Of a stretch of 64,000 bases of DNA, positions 1 to 8,656 are shown piece after piece. The position numbers and the translations under genes are program-made. Source of the DNA: UBA1413 sp037447215 (lineage in GTDB: Bacteria > Bacteroidota > Bacteroidia > Bacteroidales > Prolixibacteraceae); contig JBBIHB010000004.1 of NCBI GenBank assembly GCA_037447215.1, forward strand, positions 62,001-126,000, in the 5' to 3' direction. The notes under the pieces are model-generated. The model saw only the letters and a list, made by a program, of their open reading frames with translations. It was not told where the DNA came from and searched no databases. Within the stretch, counting starts at the first letter, position 1; the number at the start of each line of letters is the position of its first letter.

Positions 1-286
1 AGCCCTTCTTGGCAGCGACCTGGTTATCCTGACATCCGACAATCCACGCACTGAGGATCCTGAAGCGATTATACGCGAGATGGAGGCTGGGGTATCAAAT
101 GCAGGCAAGAAAGTACTATCGATAACCAACCGGCGCGAAGCTATCAAAACAGCAATTTACCTGTCGTCGCCTGGTGATATTATTCTTATTGCAGGCAAAG
201 GGCACGAAAATTATCAGGAAATACATGGTGTGAAATACCATTTCGACGACAAAGAGGTGGTGAGGGAATTTTTCGGCATTGAATAA
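1..286 (+). CDS. murE: MurE, C-terminal part (UDP-MurNAc-tripeptide synthetase)
   Basis: The frame is open from the left edge (first full codon at base 2) to TAA at 284-286, so only about the last 94 residues are present. The DNPRTEDP segment and the later GKGHE motif are typical of the MurE C-terminal domain, which positions UDP-MurNAc-L-Ala-D-Glu and the incoming diamino acid. The family adds the third stem-peptide residue in the cytoplasm. In DAP-type enzymes the DNPR arginine contacts meso-diaminopimelate, so a DAP-type peptidoglycan is likely. It is followed 11 bp later by mraY, as expected in the dcw cluster. The N-terminal and ATP-binding parts lie outside the window. Confidence 0.93.
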   Translation, partial: ALLGSDLVILTSDNPRTEDPEAIIREMEAGVSNAGKKVLSITNRREAIKTAIYLSSPGDIILIAGKGHENYQEIHGVKYHFDDKEVVREFFGIE

Positions 287-297
287 AATATTGCACA

Positions 298-1548
298 ATG
301 ATATACTATTTGTACGAATGGATGAAAGACTGGAATATCCCCGGAATAGGGATGGTACAGTATATATCATTCCGGTCGGGGGCAGCCATAATTTTGTCGC
401 TTTTCATTGCCACTGCATTCGGTAAAAAACTGATCAGGTTCCTTCAGCGAAAGCAGATAGGCGAAGAAGTCCGCGATTTAGGCCTCGAAGGGCAATTGCA
501 AAAAAAAGGAACCCCAACCATGGGTGGCCTCATAATCCTGGGGGCAATTATTATTCCCACAATATTATTTGCCAATCTTTCGAATATCTACATCCAACTT
601 ATGCTGCTTACCACTATTTGGCTTGGCTTTATTGGATTCCTCGACGACTACATTAAGGTTTTCAAAAAGAATAAAAAAGGCCTGGCCGGCAGGTTTAAAA
701 TTCTTGGACAGGTAAGCCTTGGGATTATGGTGGTAGCCGCGCTGATGGTCAGCGACGATGTCCTTGTTCGCGAAACCCTGAAGTCGAGGTCCGGGGAAGA
801 CCTCAAGGAACTGTACATTAATCCCGAATCGGGTCAACAGGAGGTTCGAGTGGTTACACACGAAATAAAATCGACCAAAACCACCATTCCGTTTATCAAG
901 CAAAACGAATTTGACTATGCCTGGCTGGTAGGATTCACAGGTAAACATTCATCCTGGTTACGTTGGATTGTGTATGCCATTGCAGTTATCCTGATCATTA
1001 CAGCAGTTTCGAATGCAGCCAACCTGACTGATGGTCTCGACGGGCTTGCTACCGGCACATCGGCCATTAGTGGAGCAACACTTGGTATCCTGGCATATGT
1101 GAGTGGTAACGTGATTTATGCCAACTACCTTAACATTATGTATATTCCCTATGCAGGCGAACTTGCAGTTTTTATTGCTGCTTTTATCGGGGCAACTGTC
1201 GGATTTCTCTGGTACAACTCCTATCCTGCGCAGGTTTTTATGGGCGACACCGGCAGCCTCGCCCTTGGTGGGATTCTGGCAGTGTTTTCAGTAATTATCC
1301 GGAAAGAGATCATGATCCCACTGTTTTGCGGAATTTTTCTGATCGAAAACCTGAGTGTGGTGTTGCAAGTGTCCTACTTCAAATATACAAAACGTAAATA
1401 TGGTGAAGGTCGGCGCATATTTTTGATGAGCCCCATTCATCACCATTACCAATTGAAGGGCATTCCCGAAGCAAAAATTGTTACCCGATTCTGGATTGTG
1501 GGGATCATTCTCGCAGTTTTCTCCATAGTAACCCTAAAAATCAGGTAA
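298..1548 (+). CDS. mraY: MraY, phospho-MurNAc-pentapeptide transferase
   Basis: This polytopic inner-membrane enzyme of 416 residues transfers phospho-MurNAc-pentapeptide from UDP to undecaprenyl phosphate to give lipid I. Visible family motifs are the DD pair in FLDDYIKV, NAANLTDGLDGLA, FMGDTGSLALGG and the histidine cluster SPIHHHYQLKG near the C-terminus. It is longer than the E. coli enzyme (360 residues) because of an insert of about 50 residues around 155-215, which is usual in Bacteroidota. It sits 11 bp after murE and 2 bp before murD, so it is almost certainly co-transcribed with them. Confidence 0.96.
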   Translation: MIYYLYEWMKDWNIPGIGMVQYISFRSGAAIILSLFIATAFGKKLIRFLQRKQIGEEVRDLGLEGQLQKKGTPTMGGLIILGAIIIPTILFANLSNIYIQLMLLTTIWLGFIGFLDDYIKVFKKNKKGLAGRFKILGQVSLGIMVVAALMVSDDVLVRETLKSRSGEDLKELYINPESGQQEVRVVTHEIKSTKTTIPFIKQNEFDYAWLVGFTGKHSSWLRWIVYAIAVILIITAVSNAANLTDGLDGLATGTSAISGATLGILAYVSGNVIYANYLNIMYIPYAGELAVFIAAFIGATVGFLWYNSYPAQVFMGDTGSLALGGILAVFSVIIRKEIMIPLFCGIFLIENLSVVLQVSYFKYTKRKYGEGRRIFLMSPIHHHYQLKGIPEAKIVTRFWIVGIILAVFSIVTLKIR

Positions 1549-1550
1549 AC

Positions 1551-2888
1551 ATGAAAAAACTTGTGGCCATACTCGGTGCAGGCGAAAGCGGAGTTGGGGC
1601 AGCTATCCTAGCCCGGAAACAGGGGTATGCCGTTTTTGTTTCCGATTCAGGAAAAATCAAGGAAAAATATAAATCGGAATTAAATGACCTCAACGTCGAA
1701 TGGGAAGAATTGCAACACTCTACCGAAAAAATCCTGAATGCGGACCTGATCATTAAAAGTCCTGGAATACCTGACAAAGCTCAAATTATTAAAGAAGTCA
1801 GATCTAAAAATATTCCGGTAATATCTGAAATTGAGTTCGCAGGCCGATATACCCAGTCCCGCAAAATCTGCATAACAGGCAGTAACGGTAAAACCACCAC
1901 CACACTGCTTACTTATGAAATATTGAAACGTGCAGGGCTGAATGTGGGATTGGCCGGGAATGTGGGCAACAGCTTTGCCCGCCAGGTGGCCATTTCGGAA
2001 TATGACTATTATGTGATCGAACTGAGTAGTTTTCAGCTTGACGATATGTACGGCTTCAAAGCCGATATAGCAATATTGCTGAACATAACACCCGACCACC
2101 TTGACCGGTATGACTACCAGATGCAGAACTATGTAAACTCAAAATTCAGGATTATAAGGAATCAAACTGAAAAGGATTATTTCATTTACTGTTCCGATGA
2201 TCAGGTAATAACAAACGAACTGAAAAAAAAGGATATAAAGCCGGCAATGCTTCCGTTTTCACTGAATCCTTCAAGTGGTAACGGGGGCTGGGTCAGCAAC
2301 GATACTATACATATACAAATCAATCAAAATCAATTCAGCATGTCAATTCTGGATTTAACATTACAAGGCAAACACAACACCTATAATTCGATGGCAGCAG
2401 CTATTTCGGGTATGGTCCTCGAAATCCGCAACGACCGGATCCGCGAGGTACTGAGTGATTTCCAGGGTGTTGAGCACCGTCTGGAACGTTTTCTGAAAGT
2501 ACACGGTATCGAGTTCATCAACGACTCAAAAGCTACAAATGTCAATTCGACGTGGTATGCACTGGAGTGCATGAATAAGCCAGTGGTATGGATTGCCGGT
2601 GGCGTTGATAAGGGCAACGATTACAGTATGTTGTACGATTTGGTGCGACATAAGGTAAAGGCCATTGTATGCCTCGGCGCCGATAATTCGAAACTGCATG
2701 AAGCCTTCGGGGGGATGGTGACAAACATTATCGATACCCAAAGTATGGCCGAAGCTGTTAAATCGGCCTATTATCTAGCCCGGAACGGCGATGTTGTCCT
2801 GCTCTCTCCTGCATGTGCCAGTTTCGACCTGTTTGAAAACTATGAGGACAGGGGAAAACAGTTTAAGATAGAAGTAAGAAATCTGTAA
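1551..2888 (+). CDS. murD: MurD, UDP-MurNAc-L-Ala:D-Glu ligase
   Basis: This 445-residue cytoplasmic Mur ligase adds D-glutamate to UDP-MurNAc-L-alanine using ATP. It opens with a Rossmann-like stretch (ILGAGESGVGAA), carries the P-loop ITGSNGKTTTT around residues 108-118, the NITPDHLDRY segment of the central domain, and the NDSKATN motif that begins the C-terminal substrate-binding part. Length and motif order match the family. It starts 2 bp after the mraY stop and ends 9 bp before ftsW. Confidence 0.96.
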   Translation: MKKLVAILGAGESGVGAAILARKQGYAVFVSDSGKIKEKYKSELNDLNVEWEELQHSTEKILNADLIIKSPGIPDKAQIIKEVRSKNIPVISEIEFAGRYTQSRKICITGSNGKTTTTLLTYEILKRAGLNVGLAGNVGNSFARQVAISEYDYYVIELSSFQLDDMYGFKADIAILLNITPDHLDRYDYQMQNYVNSKFRIIRNQTEKDYFIYCSDDQVITNELKKKDIKPAMLPFSLNPSSGNGGWVSNDTIHIQINQNQFSMSILDLTLQGKHNTYNSMAAAISGMVLEIRNDRIREVLSDFQGVEHRLERFLKVHGIEFINDSKATNVNSTWYALECMNKPVVWIAGGVDKGNDYSMLYDLVRHKVKAIVCLGADNSKLHEAFGGMVTNIIDTQSMAEAVKSAYYLARNGDVVLLSPACASFDLFENYEDRGKQFKIEVRNL

Positions 2889-2897
2889 AAGAAGGGT

Positions 2898-4106
2898 ATG
2901 GAAACCAGTCTGAGGAATATGATCAGGGGCGATCGGGTCATCTGGACTGTGCTGCTGCTATTGTCGCTTCTTTCGATGTTGATTGTTTACAGTGCTACTG
3001 GTGCGCTCGCCTTCCGCCAGGCAGGTGGCAACACACTTTATTTCCTGGTCAGGCAGGTCGTCTTTCTTTCATTGGGCTTCGGACTTATACTGCTTATGGT
3101 GAATGTTATTCCTGTGAAATTTTATTCCATCATATCGCGCGTTGTGGTCTTTGGGAGTATTCTCCTGCTGGGCCTTGCCATTGGAATGAAAATTACCGGT
3201 TTGGCAGGAGAATCAACAGGCCGGACCTTAAACCTGGGGCTTCTTTCATTTCAGCCCGCAGAAGTAGCAAAACTTGGTTTGATTATGTTCGCTGCCAAAA
3301 TGCTTGGGATTGAACAGAATTCGAAAGACGGATTGAAGAAAGCTTTCTGGAAAATCATGATTTTTACGGTTATTATCTGCGCCATGATAGCATTCTCCAA
3401 TGTTTCGACAGCCATACTGCTGTTTATCACCATTATGGCCATGATGTTTGTGGGACGTGCCCCAATAAGATATTTGCTGATTTTAGCTGCCGGTGGAATA
3501 GGAATGGTATTCCTGATCTACTTTTATGGCGACAAAATGGGTCAGATTTCACAACGCTTACCTACGGCACAATCACGACTTGAGAAATACATTAAAGGCG
3601 ATCCGGATGCCGAAAAGGGAATAACCCAGGCCGATTATGCCAAACTTGCTATATACGAGGGGGGCATACTTGGCAAAGGACCTGGGAACTCCGATGTGGC
3701 CAATTATATGGCTGCTGCCTACAACGATTTTATATATGCCATCATTATCGAAGAATATGGATTAATTATAGGGGGAGTAGGTGTTTTGCTTCTTTACCTG
3801 ATTTTCTTTTTCAGGGGGGTTACCATTGTGCGGAGGGCCAACCGGACTTTTCCGGCCTTCCTGGTAACCGGACTCACCCTGCTGTTAACATTTCAGGCTA
3901 TGATCAATATGGCTGTTTCGGCCGGAATGATTCCGGTTACCGGCCAACCTTTACCATGGGTGAGTATGGGTGGAACATCGCTCTTATTTACTTCTATAGC
4001 TTTTGGCTGTATCCTCAGTGTCAGTTATCAGAATCATAAGGATAAAAAGGTGGAAGCCCCTGCCGTACAGGTGGTAGTACCCGACGAAGACCAGGAAATG
4101 AAATGA
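2898..4106 (+). CDS. ftsW: FtsW, SEDS-family septal peptidoglycan polymerase
   Basis: This 402-residue multi-pass inner-membrane protein of the SEDS family polymerises lipid II at the division site together with a class B PBP. Support comes from the hydrophobic profile with about ten membrane segments, the NLG.L.FQPAEVAKLG stretch after the fourth segment, the large extracytoplasmic loop with QS..A..GG..GKGPGNS, and the C-terminal TGQPLPWVSMGGTSL. Placement between murD and murG argues for FtsW rather than RodA. Its stop overlaps the murG start (ATGA, 4103-4106), which suggests translational coupling. Confidence 0.95.
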   Translation: METSLRNMIRGDRVIWTVLLLLSLLSMLIVYSATGALAFRQAGGNTLYFLVRQVVFLSLGFGLILLMVNVIPVKFYSIISRVVVFGSILLLGLAIGMKITGLAGESTGRTLNLGLLSFQPAEVAKLGLIMFAAKMLGIEQNSKDGLKKAFWKIMIFTVIICAMIAFSNVSTAILLFITIMAMMFVGRAPIRYLLILAAGGIGMVFLIYFYGDKMGQISQRLPTAQSRLEKYIKGDPDAEKGITQADYAKLAIYEGGILGKGPGNSDVANYMAAAYNDFIYAIIIEEYGLIIGGVGVLLLYLIFFFRGVTIVRRANRTFPAFLVTGLTLLLTFQAMINMAVSAGMIPVTGQPLPWVSMGGTSLLFTSIAFGCILSVSYQNHKDKKVEAPAVQVVVPDEDQEMK

Positions 4107-5213
4107 GCAAACTGAAAATAATAATTAGTGGTGGAGGAACCGGGGGCCACATTTTTCCGGCCCTTTCAATAGCCGGCGAAATCAGGCGAAGATTCCCCGA
4201 TAGTGAAATCCTGTTTGTTGGCGCTACGGGAAGGATGGAGATGGAAAAGGTTCCGGCAGCCGGATTTCCGATCATAGGTTTACCTGTAATCGGATTTCCC
4301 CGAAAACTAGGTTTACAGACATTCAATTTCTTATTCCGACTGTTTCAGAGCATGGCTATGGCCAGAAAAATTGTCCGTGAATTTAAACCCGATCTGGCCA
4401 TTGGAGTTGGAGGCTATGCAAGCGGCCCTCTTTTAAGGGCTGCAGTTGCGCGCAAAGTTCCGTCCTTGATACAGGAACAAAACTCCTATGCCGGAATTAC
4501 AAATAAATTACTTGGGAAGAAAGTTCAGGCAATATGTGTGGCATACGAAGGTATGGAACGGTTTTTCCCTGAAGGGAAAGTTTTCCTCACCGGCAATCCA
4601 GTACGGCAGAACCTCTGTTCAATAACCACTGATAAGGCACAAGCCCTAGATTATTTTAAAATTCCAAAAGAATGCAAGGTTGTATTGATAATCGGAGGGA
4701 GTTTAGGGGCACGTTCCATCAACAATTCTGTCCTGAAAAATATAGGCGGCATAGCAGGTTCAGAAACATATTTTATCTGGCAGACCGGTTCGTTTTATTA
4801 CGAAGAAATGGTTGAAGCAACAAAGGTATCCTTACCCCCGAATATTCAGGTTCATCGGTTCCTGACTGACATGGAGATGGCGTNNNNNNNNNNCAGCAGC
4901 CGATATTATTATTTCGAGGGCAGGCGGTGGTACCATCAGCGAACTTTGCCTGGTCGGAAAACCGGTTATACTGGTACCGTCGCCAAATGTAGCCGAAGAC
5001 CACCAGACCCGCAATGCACTGGCTTTGGTTGAAAAGGATGCTGCCATACTTATCAATGATGAGGAAATTGGCAAAAAACTCGTTGAGGAAGCAGATAAAT
5101 TACTGAGCAATGAGGTAAAAATGAAAAATCTTGGAAACAATATAAAAAAATTAGCCTTACCCAACGCAACCATGCAAATTGTGGATGAGGCATTACGCAT
5201 TATGGCAAAATGA
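4103..5213 (+). CDS. murG: MurG, lipid II synthase (split by assembly gap)
   Basis: This peripheral inner-membrane GT28 glycosyltransferase adds GlcNAc from UDP-GlcNAc to lipid I, giving lipid II. The N-terminal GGGTGGHIFPALSIA loop and the GGYASGP motif are visible. After the N-run at 4884-4893 the family continues in another frame with ADIIISRAGGGTISEL and EDHQTRNA, ending at TGA 5211-5213. The ten Ns are one base off a codon multiple. A true gap of 3k bases (3 would give the common AYAAAD sequence) restores one reading frame, so this is an assembly artefact and not a pseudogene. The start overlaps the ftsW stop, and the stop overlaps the murC start. Confidence 0.93.
4884..4893. other. Assembly gap (10 N) inside murG
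   Basis: Ten undetermined bases interrupt murG. The reading frame on the right side is offset from the left side unless the real gap length is a multiple of three, so the N count is a placeholder and not a measured length. Confidence 0.99.
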
Positions 5214-6607
5214 AAGGATTTGACAATATCACATCGGTTTATTTTATAGGTATCGGCGGTATCGGCATGAGCGCCCTTGCCCGCCTTTTCAACCACAACA
5301 AATTTCAGGTTTCAGGTTACGACCGTACCTCAACAATACTTACAACACAACTCCAGTCAGAAGGGATCAATGTTCATTTCGAGGATTATGGCGACTCGGT
5401 TGCCAATCTTGCAGGAGTGCCCGATAAAACGCTGGTGGTCGTAACACCTGCTGTACCCGAACAGCAGGGTGAACTTCAATGGTTCAGAAGGAATAATTAT
5501 ACCATCTGGAAAAGGTCAAAAGTTCTTGGACATATCTGCCGCCAATACAATTGCCTTGCAGTAGCCGGAACACACGGCAAAACAACCATATCCACCATGG
5601 CAACCATAATCCTCAACCAGACAGTATCGGGTTGTGGCGCAATACTTGGCGGTATATCCAAAAACTTTGAAACCAACCTTTTATTCCCAAACGATGAAAA
5701 TCAGTGGATGGTAACCGAAGCCGACGAATTCGACCGTTCATTTTTGCAGCTTAATCCCGATGTTTTGGTAATAACCTCGATGGATGCCGACCACCTCGAT
5801 GTTTATGGAAAACATGAAGATGTGATTGTATCATTTAAAGAATTTGCGGGAAACCTGAGGCCTGGAGGAAAACTTCTGGTTAAAAAAACCCTCGAGGGAT
5901 ATTTTAACCGAAATGGCAATAATCGGATTTTCACTTATGCACTGTCGGGCAATGCCCATTTCACCGCCGATCAACTCAGGCTCGATGAGGAGAGCCGTTG
6001 CTATTTTTTCAGGCTTTCGACTCCTGAAGGACTTTCACCTGAAATCAAAATGAATTATCCCGGCCTGCTGAATGTTGAAAATGCGGTAGCTGCGGGTGCG
6101 GCAGCCTTTCTGGCAGGAGCCTCGTTGTCCGACATCAGCAGCGGCCTCGAATCGTATCTCGGTGTAAAACGCAGGTTCGACATCTTGTACCAGAAAGGTA
6201 ACATTTTATATATCGATGATTACGCCCATCATCCCGAAGAGTTGAGGGCATTCATCTCATCAGTAAGGACATTATATCCGGGGCGAAAAATTACCGGGAT
6301 ATTCCAACCTCACCTCTATACCCGGACCCGTGACTTTGCTGATAAATTTGCCGATAGTCTCGACTTACTCGATGTTGCGTTGCTTTTACCGGTATATCCT
6401 GCAAGGGAATTGCCCATTGAGGGTGTTTCATCGGAATTGTTGCTTATGAAAATGAAAATTCCTGAAAGGCAATTGATTACAAAAGATGAAATAAGTGAAT
6501 ATGTCCGGATAAACAAGCCGGAAGTTATACTAACCATGGGTGCAGGCGATATTGACCTGCTCTCGGGTAAGATCATTGAGTCGATCAGATATGAAGAAAA
6601 AGCTTAA
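5210..6607 (+). CDS. murC: MurC, UDP-MurNAc:L-alanine ligase
   Basis: This 465-residue cytoplasmic ligase adds the first stem-peptide residue, L-alanine, to UDP-MurNAc. It shows the N-terminal GIGGIGMSALA dinucleotide-like motif, the P-loop AGTHGKTTISTM near residue 121, the EADEFDRSF segment, DADHLDVYG and the IDDYAHHPEEL signature of MurC/Mpl C-terminal domains. The dcw position favours MurC over Mpl. ATG overlaps the murG stop (ATGA) and the end overlaps ftsQ by 17 bases. Confidence 0.95.
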   Translation: MKGFDNITSVYFIGIGGIGMSALARLFNHNKFQVSGYDRTSTILTTQLQSEGINVHFEDYGDSVANLAGVPDKTLVVVTPAVPEQQGELQWFRRNNYTIWKRSKVLGHICRQYNCLAVAGTHGKTTISTMATIILNQTVSGCGAILGGISKNFETNLLFPNDENQWMVTEADEFDRSFLQLNPDVLVITSMDADHLDVYGKHEDVIVSFKEFAGNLRPGGKLLVKKTLEGYFNRNGNNRIFTYALSGNAHFTADQLRLDEESRCYFFRLSTPEGLSPEIKMNYPGLLNVENAVAAGAAAFLAGASLSDISSGLESYLGVKRRFDILYQKGNILYIDDYAHHPEELRAFISSVRTLYPGRKITGIFQPHLYTRTRDFADKFADSLDLLDVALLLPVYPARELPIEGVSSELLLMKMKIPERQLITKDEISEYVRINKPEVILTMGAGDIDLLSGKIIESIRYEEKA

Positions 6608-7352
6608 AATACTGGCCCATTTTATCCTTTGGACAATACTTGTATTGGGGGTGGGTGTAACGCTCGCCTTTACTTTTGCTGAAACTTCATCAGTAGTATG
6701 CCGCGAAATGACAGTTCAATATGCAGGCGACCTGACAGTCAAGCTCGATAAAAACGAAATAGTACGAATGGTCCGTGCAGCCGATAATAAAGTTATTGGC
6801 AAAAAACTCAGAGAAATAAATGCAGAAGAAATTGAAAAAGAAGTAAATACACATCATTCCATACTGAAAGCTGATGCATATAAACTGGTTGTCCGCGACA
6901 CAGTTGGCTACAAGGGGATATTGACCATAAAGGTGAAGCACCGGACACCGGCGATGCGTGTCATGACGCCCGATGCCAGTTTTTACATGGATTCGGAAGG
7001 GGTCCGATTTCCAACTTCGACCCGTTACTCAGCCAATGTGGTAGTGGTTACCGGAAATGTGAGTGAGCACCTTGCCAGGGAAAGCCTTCTTCCTTTTGTA
7101 TTGTATGTTTCGGATGATGATTTCTGGAGGGCACAGATCAAACAGATTCATGTTGACCGGAATGAAGAAATACTGCTCACTCCTCTGGTAGGCAACCAGT
7201 TGATCGAGTTTGGAACGGCAGAAGGGTACCGCGAAAAATTACGTAACCTTATGGCATTCTATGAGCAGGTAATGGCAAATAACAGCTGGAATAAATACGA
7301 ACGGATCAGCTTAAAATACAGAAATCAGATAATTGCTAAAAAACGGGAATAA
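6591..7352 (+). CDS. ftsQ: FtsQ-like cell division protein
   Basis: This bitopic membrane protein of 253 residues has a short basic N-terminus (MKKKLK), one transmembrane segment at about 8-28, and a periplasmic domain with a POTRA-like start. Sequence conservation of FtsQ is low, so the call rests on topology and on its place between murC and ftsA. FtsQ links FtsA/FtsZ assembly to the FtsB-FtsL subcomplex. I chose ATG 6591 because it places the basic residues directly before the membrane segment. An upstream in-frame start at 6540 would add 17 residues lying inside murC. Confidence 0.85.
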   Translation: MKKKLKILAHFILWTILVLGVGVTLAFTFAETSSVVCREMTVQYAGDLTVKLDKNEIVRMVRAADNKVIGKKLREINAEEIEKEVNTHHSILKADAYKLVVRDTVGYKGILTIKVKHRTPAMRVMTPDASFYMDSEGVRFPTSTRYSANVVVVTGNVSEHLARESLLPFVLYVSDDDFWRAQIKQIHVDRNEEILLTPLVGNQLIEFGTAEGYREKLRNLMAFYEQVMANNSWNKYERISLKYRNQIIAKKRE

Positions 7353-7353
7353 T

Positions 7354-8640
7354 ATGGCTTCAAAACAAGAAATCGTGGTTGTTGTGGATATTGGTACCTC
7401 CAGGATCAGGGGATTGGCCGGTTTGAAAAACGAAATCGGGAAAACTGAAATCATAGGCCATGCAACCGTACCTTCGAAAGGGATCAAAAGAGGAATTGTG
7501 CTGAATATTGAAGAATTCTCAACGGTATTGAACCAATTGGTAAATCTGCTTGAAAAACAGGCAGAAATTTCAATAAAACTGGTTGATGTTACCATGGCAG
7601 GACAAGCGTTGCAAACCATTACTTTCGATGGGATACGCTACACCAGCAGCAATGGCATTGTCAGCAAAAGCGATATTGATTATCTTTTCAACGAGGCAAA
7701 GAATATGCCCCTCGATCCGGGGTATAAAATATACCATATCATTCCGCAAAATTATACCATCGACGATGAACCCAACATCATTAAACCGATTGGCCATGCC
7801 GGAAGGAAGGTTCATGCAAGGTTTAAACTGATTACCGGGCCAAAGTCGTACCAGGACAATATTCAGATGGCATTTTCCAAAATCGGGATACAAATCGGTA
7901 GGTTTGTGGCAGCGACCCTCGCCACTGCCGAAGCCATTATGACAAGTGATGAAAAAGATGCGGGAGTGGTAGTTGTGGACATAGGTGCCGGCAATACAAA
8001 AATGTCGGTTTTTGCGGATGGCCATCTGACCCATGCAGCTGTAATCCCATTTGCAGGCGATGTAATAACACGCGACATCAAAGAAGGATGCAATATTTTG
8101 CTGAAATTTGCAGAACAGTTAAAAGTACAATACGGACAGGCAATGGGGGATTTTGCCGATGAAGACAAGGTGGTTACCATTGCCGGAGGAGCCGGATGGG
8201 AGCCTAAAGAAATCTCTTTTAAAAACCTGGCTTATATCATTCAGGCACGTCTCGAAGAGATTATTGACAACATTTATTTCCAGATTGAAAAATCCGGCCT
8301 TTTGGAACAATCGCATCAGGGAATCATTTTAACGGGTGGAACTTCTTTGCTCAAAAACATACTTCAGATATTGAAATTTAAAACCGGTATGGACGCACGG
8401 ATGGGCAGCCCTGAAATCAGGCTTGTCTGCCCGCAGGGCTTCAACAAAAATGATTATGTTACCGCTTTAGGCCTGATGAAGATGTCGCTTGCCGATGCAA
8501 ACCCTGCAGCAAATCCTTTAAAATCATCGGTCGATTCTAAAGGATCTACCTCTGGAAAAGGTATATTTGGGGCAATCGGAGAAAAGTTTGCCCAGCAAAT
8601 GGGCATTCTGTTTTCCGACGACGATGGAACTTTGCAATAA
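7354..8640 (+). CDS. ftsA: FtsA, actin-like Z-ring membrane tether
   Basis: This 428-residue actin-like ATPase recruits FtsZ to the inner membrane. It shows phosphate-1 (VVVDIGTSRIRGLAG, residues 5-20), the SHS2/1C region with GRKVHARF, phosphate-2 (VVVDIGAGNTKMSV, about 207-220) and the adenosine motif ILTGGTSLLKN. The C-terminus (FGAIGEKFAQQMGILF followed by SDDD) can form the usual membrane-binding amphipathic helix. ATG 7354 follows the ftsQ stop immediately and fits the conserved N-terminus better than the in-frame ATG at 7333. The first ftsZ starts 16 bp downstream. Confidence 0.95.
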   Translation: MASKQEIVVVVDIGTSRIRGLAGLKNEIGKTEIIGHATVPSKGIKRGIVLNIEEFSTVLNQLVNLLEKQAEISIKLVDVTMAGQALQTITFDGIRYTSSNGIVSKSDIDYLFNEAKNMPLDPGYKIYHIIPQNYTIDDEPNIIKPIGHAGRKVHARFKLITGPKSYQDNIQMAFSKIGIQIGRFVAATLATAEAIMTSDEKDAGVVVVDIGAGNTKMSVFADGHLTHAAVIPFAGDVITRDIKEGCNILLKFAEQLKVQYGQAMGDFADEDKVVTIAGGAGWEPKEISFKNLAYIIQARLEEIIDNIYFQIEKSGLLEQSHQGIILTGGTSLLKNILQILKFKTGMDARMGSPEIRLVCPQGFNKNDYVTALGLMKMSLADANPAANPLKSSVDSKGSTSGKGIFGAIGEKFAQQMGILFSDDDGTLQ

Positions 8641-8656
8641 CTAAAAAATAAATGCG

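Noticed and set aside
565..948. Long antisense frames inside mraY, murD, ftsZ, fabF and others
   Set aside because: They are shadows of strongly coding sense genes, with no start signals and no family motifs.
6540..6590. Longer ftsQ start at 6540
   Set aside because: It adds 17 residues lying inside murC and moves the basic N-terminus away from the membrane segment; ATG 6591 fits better.
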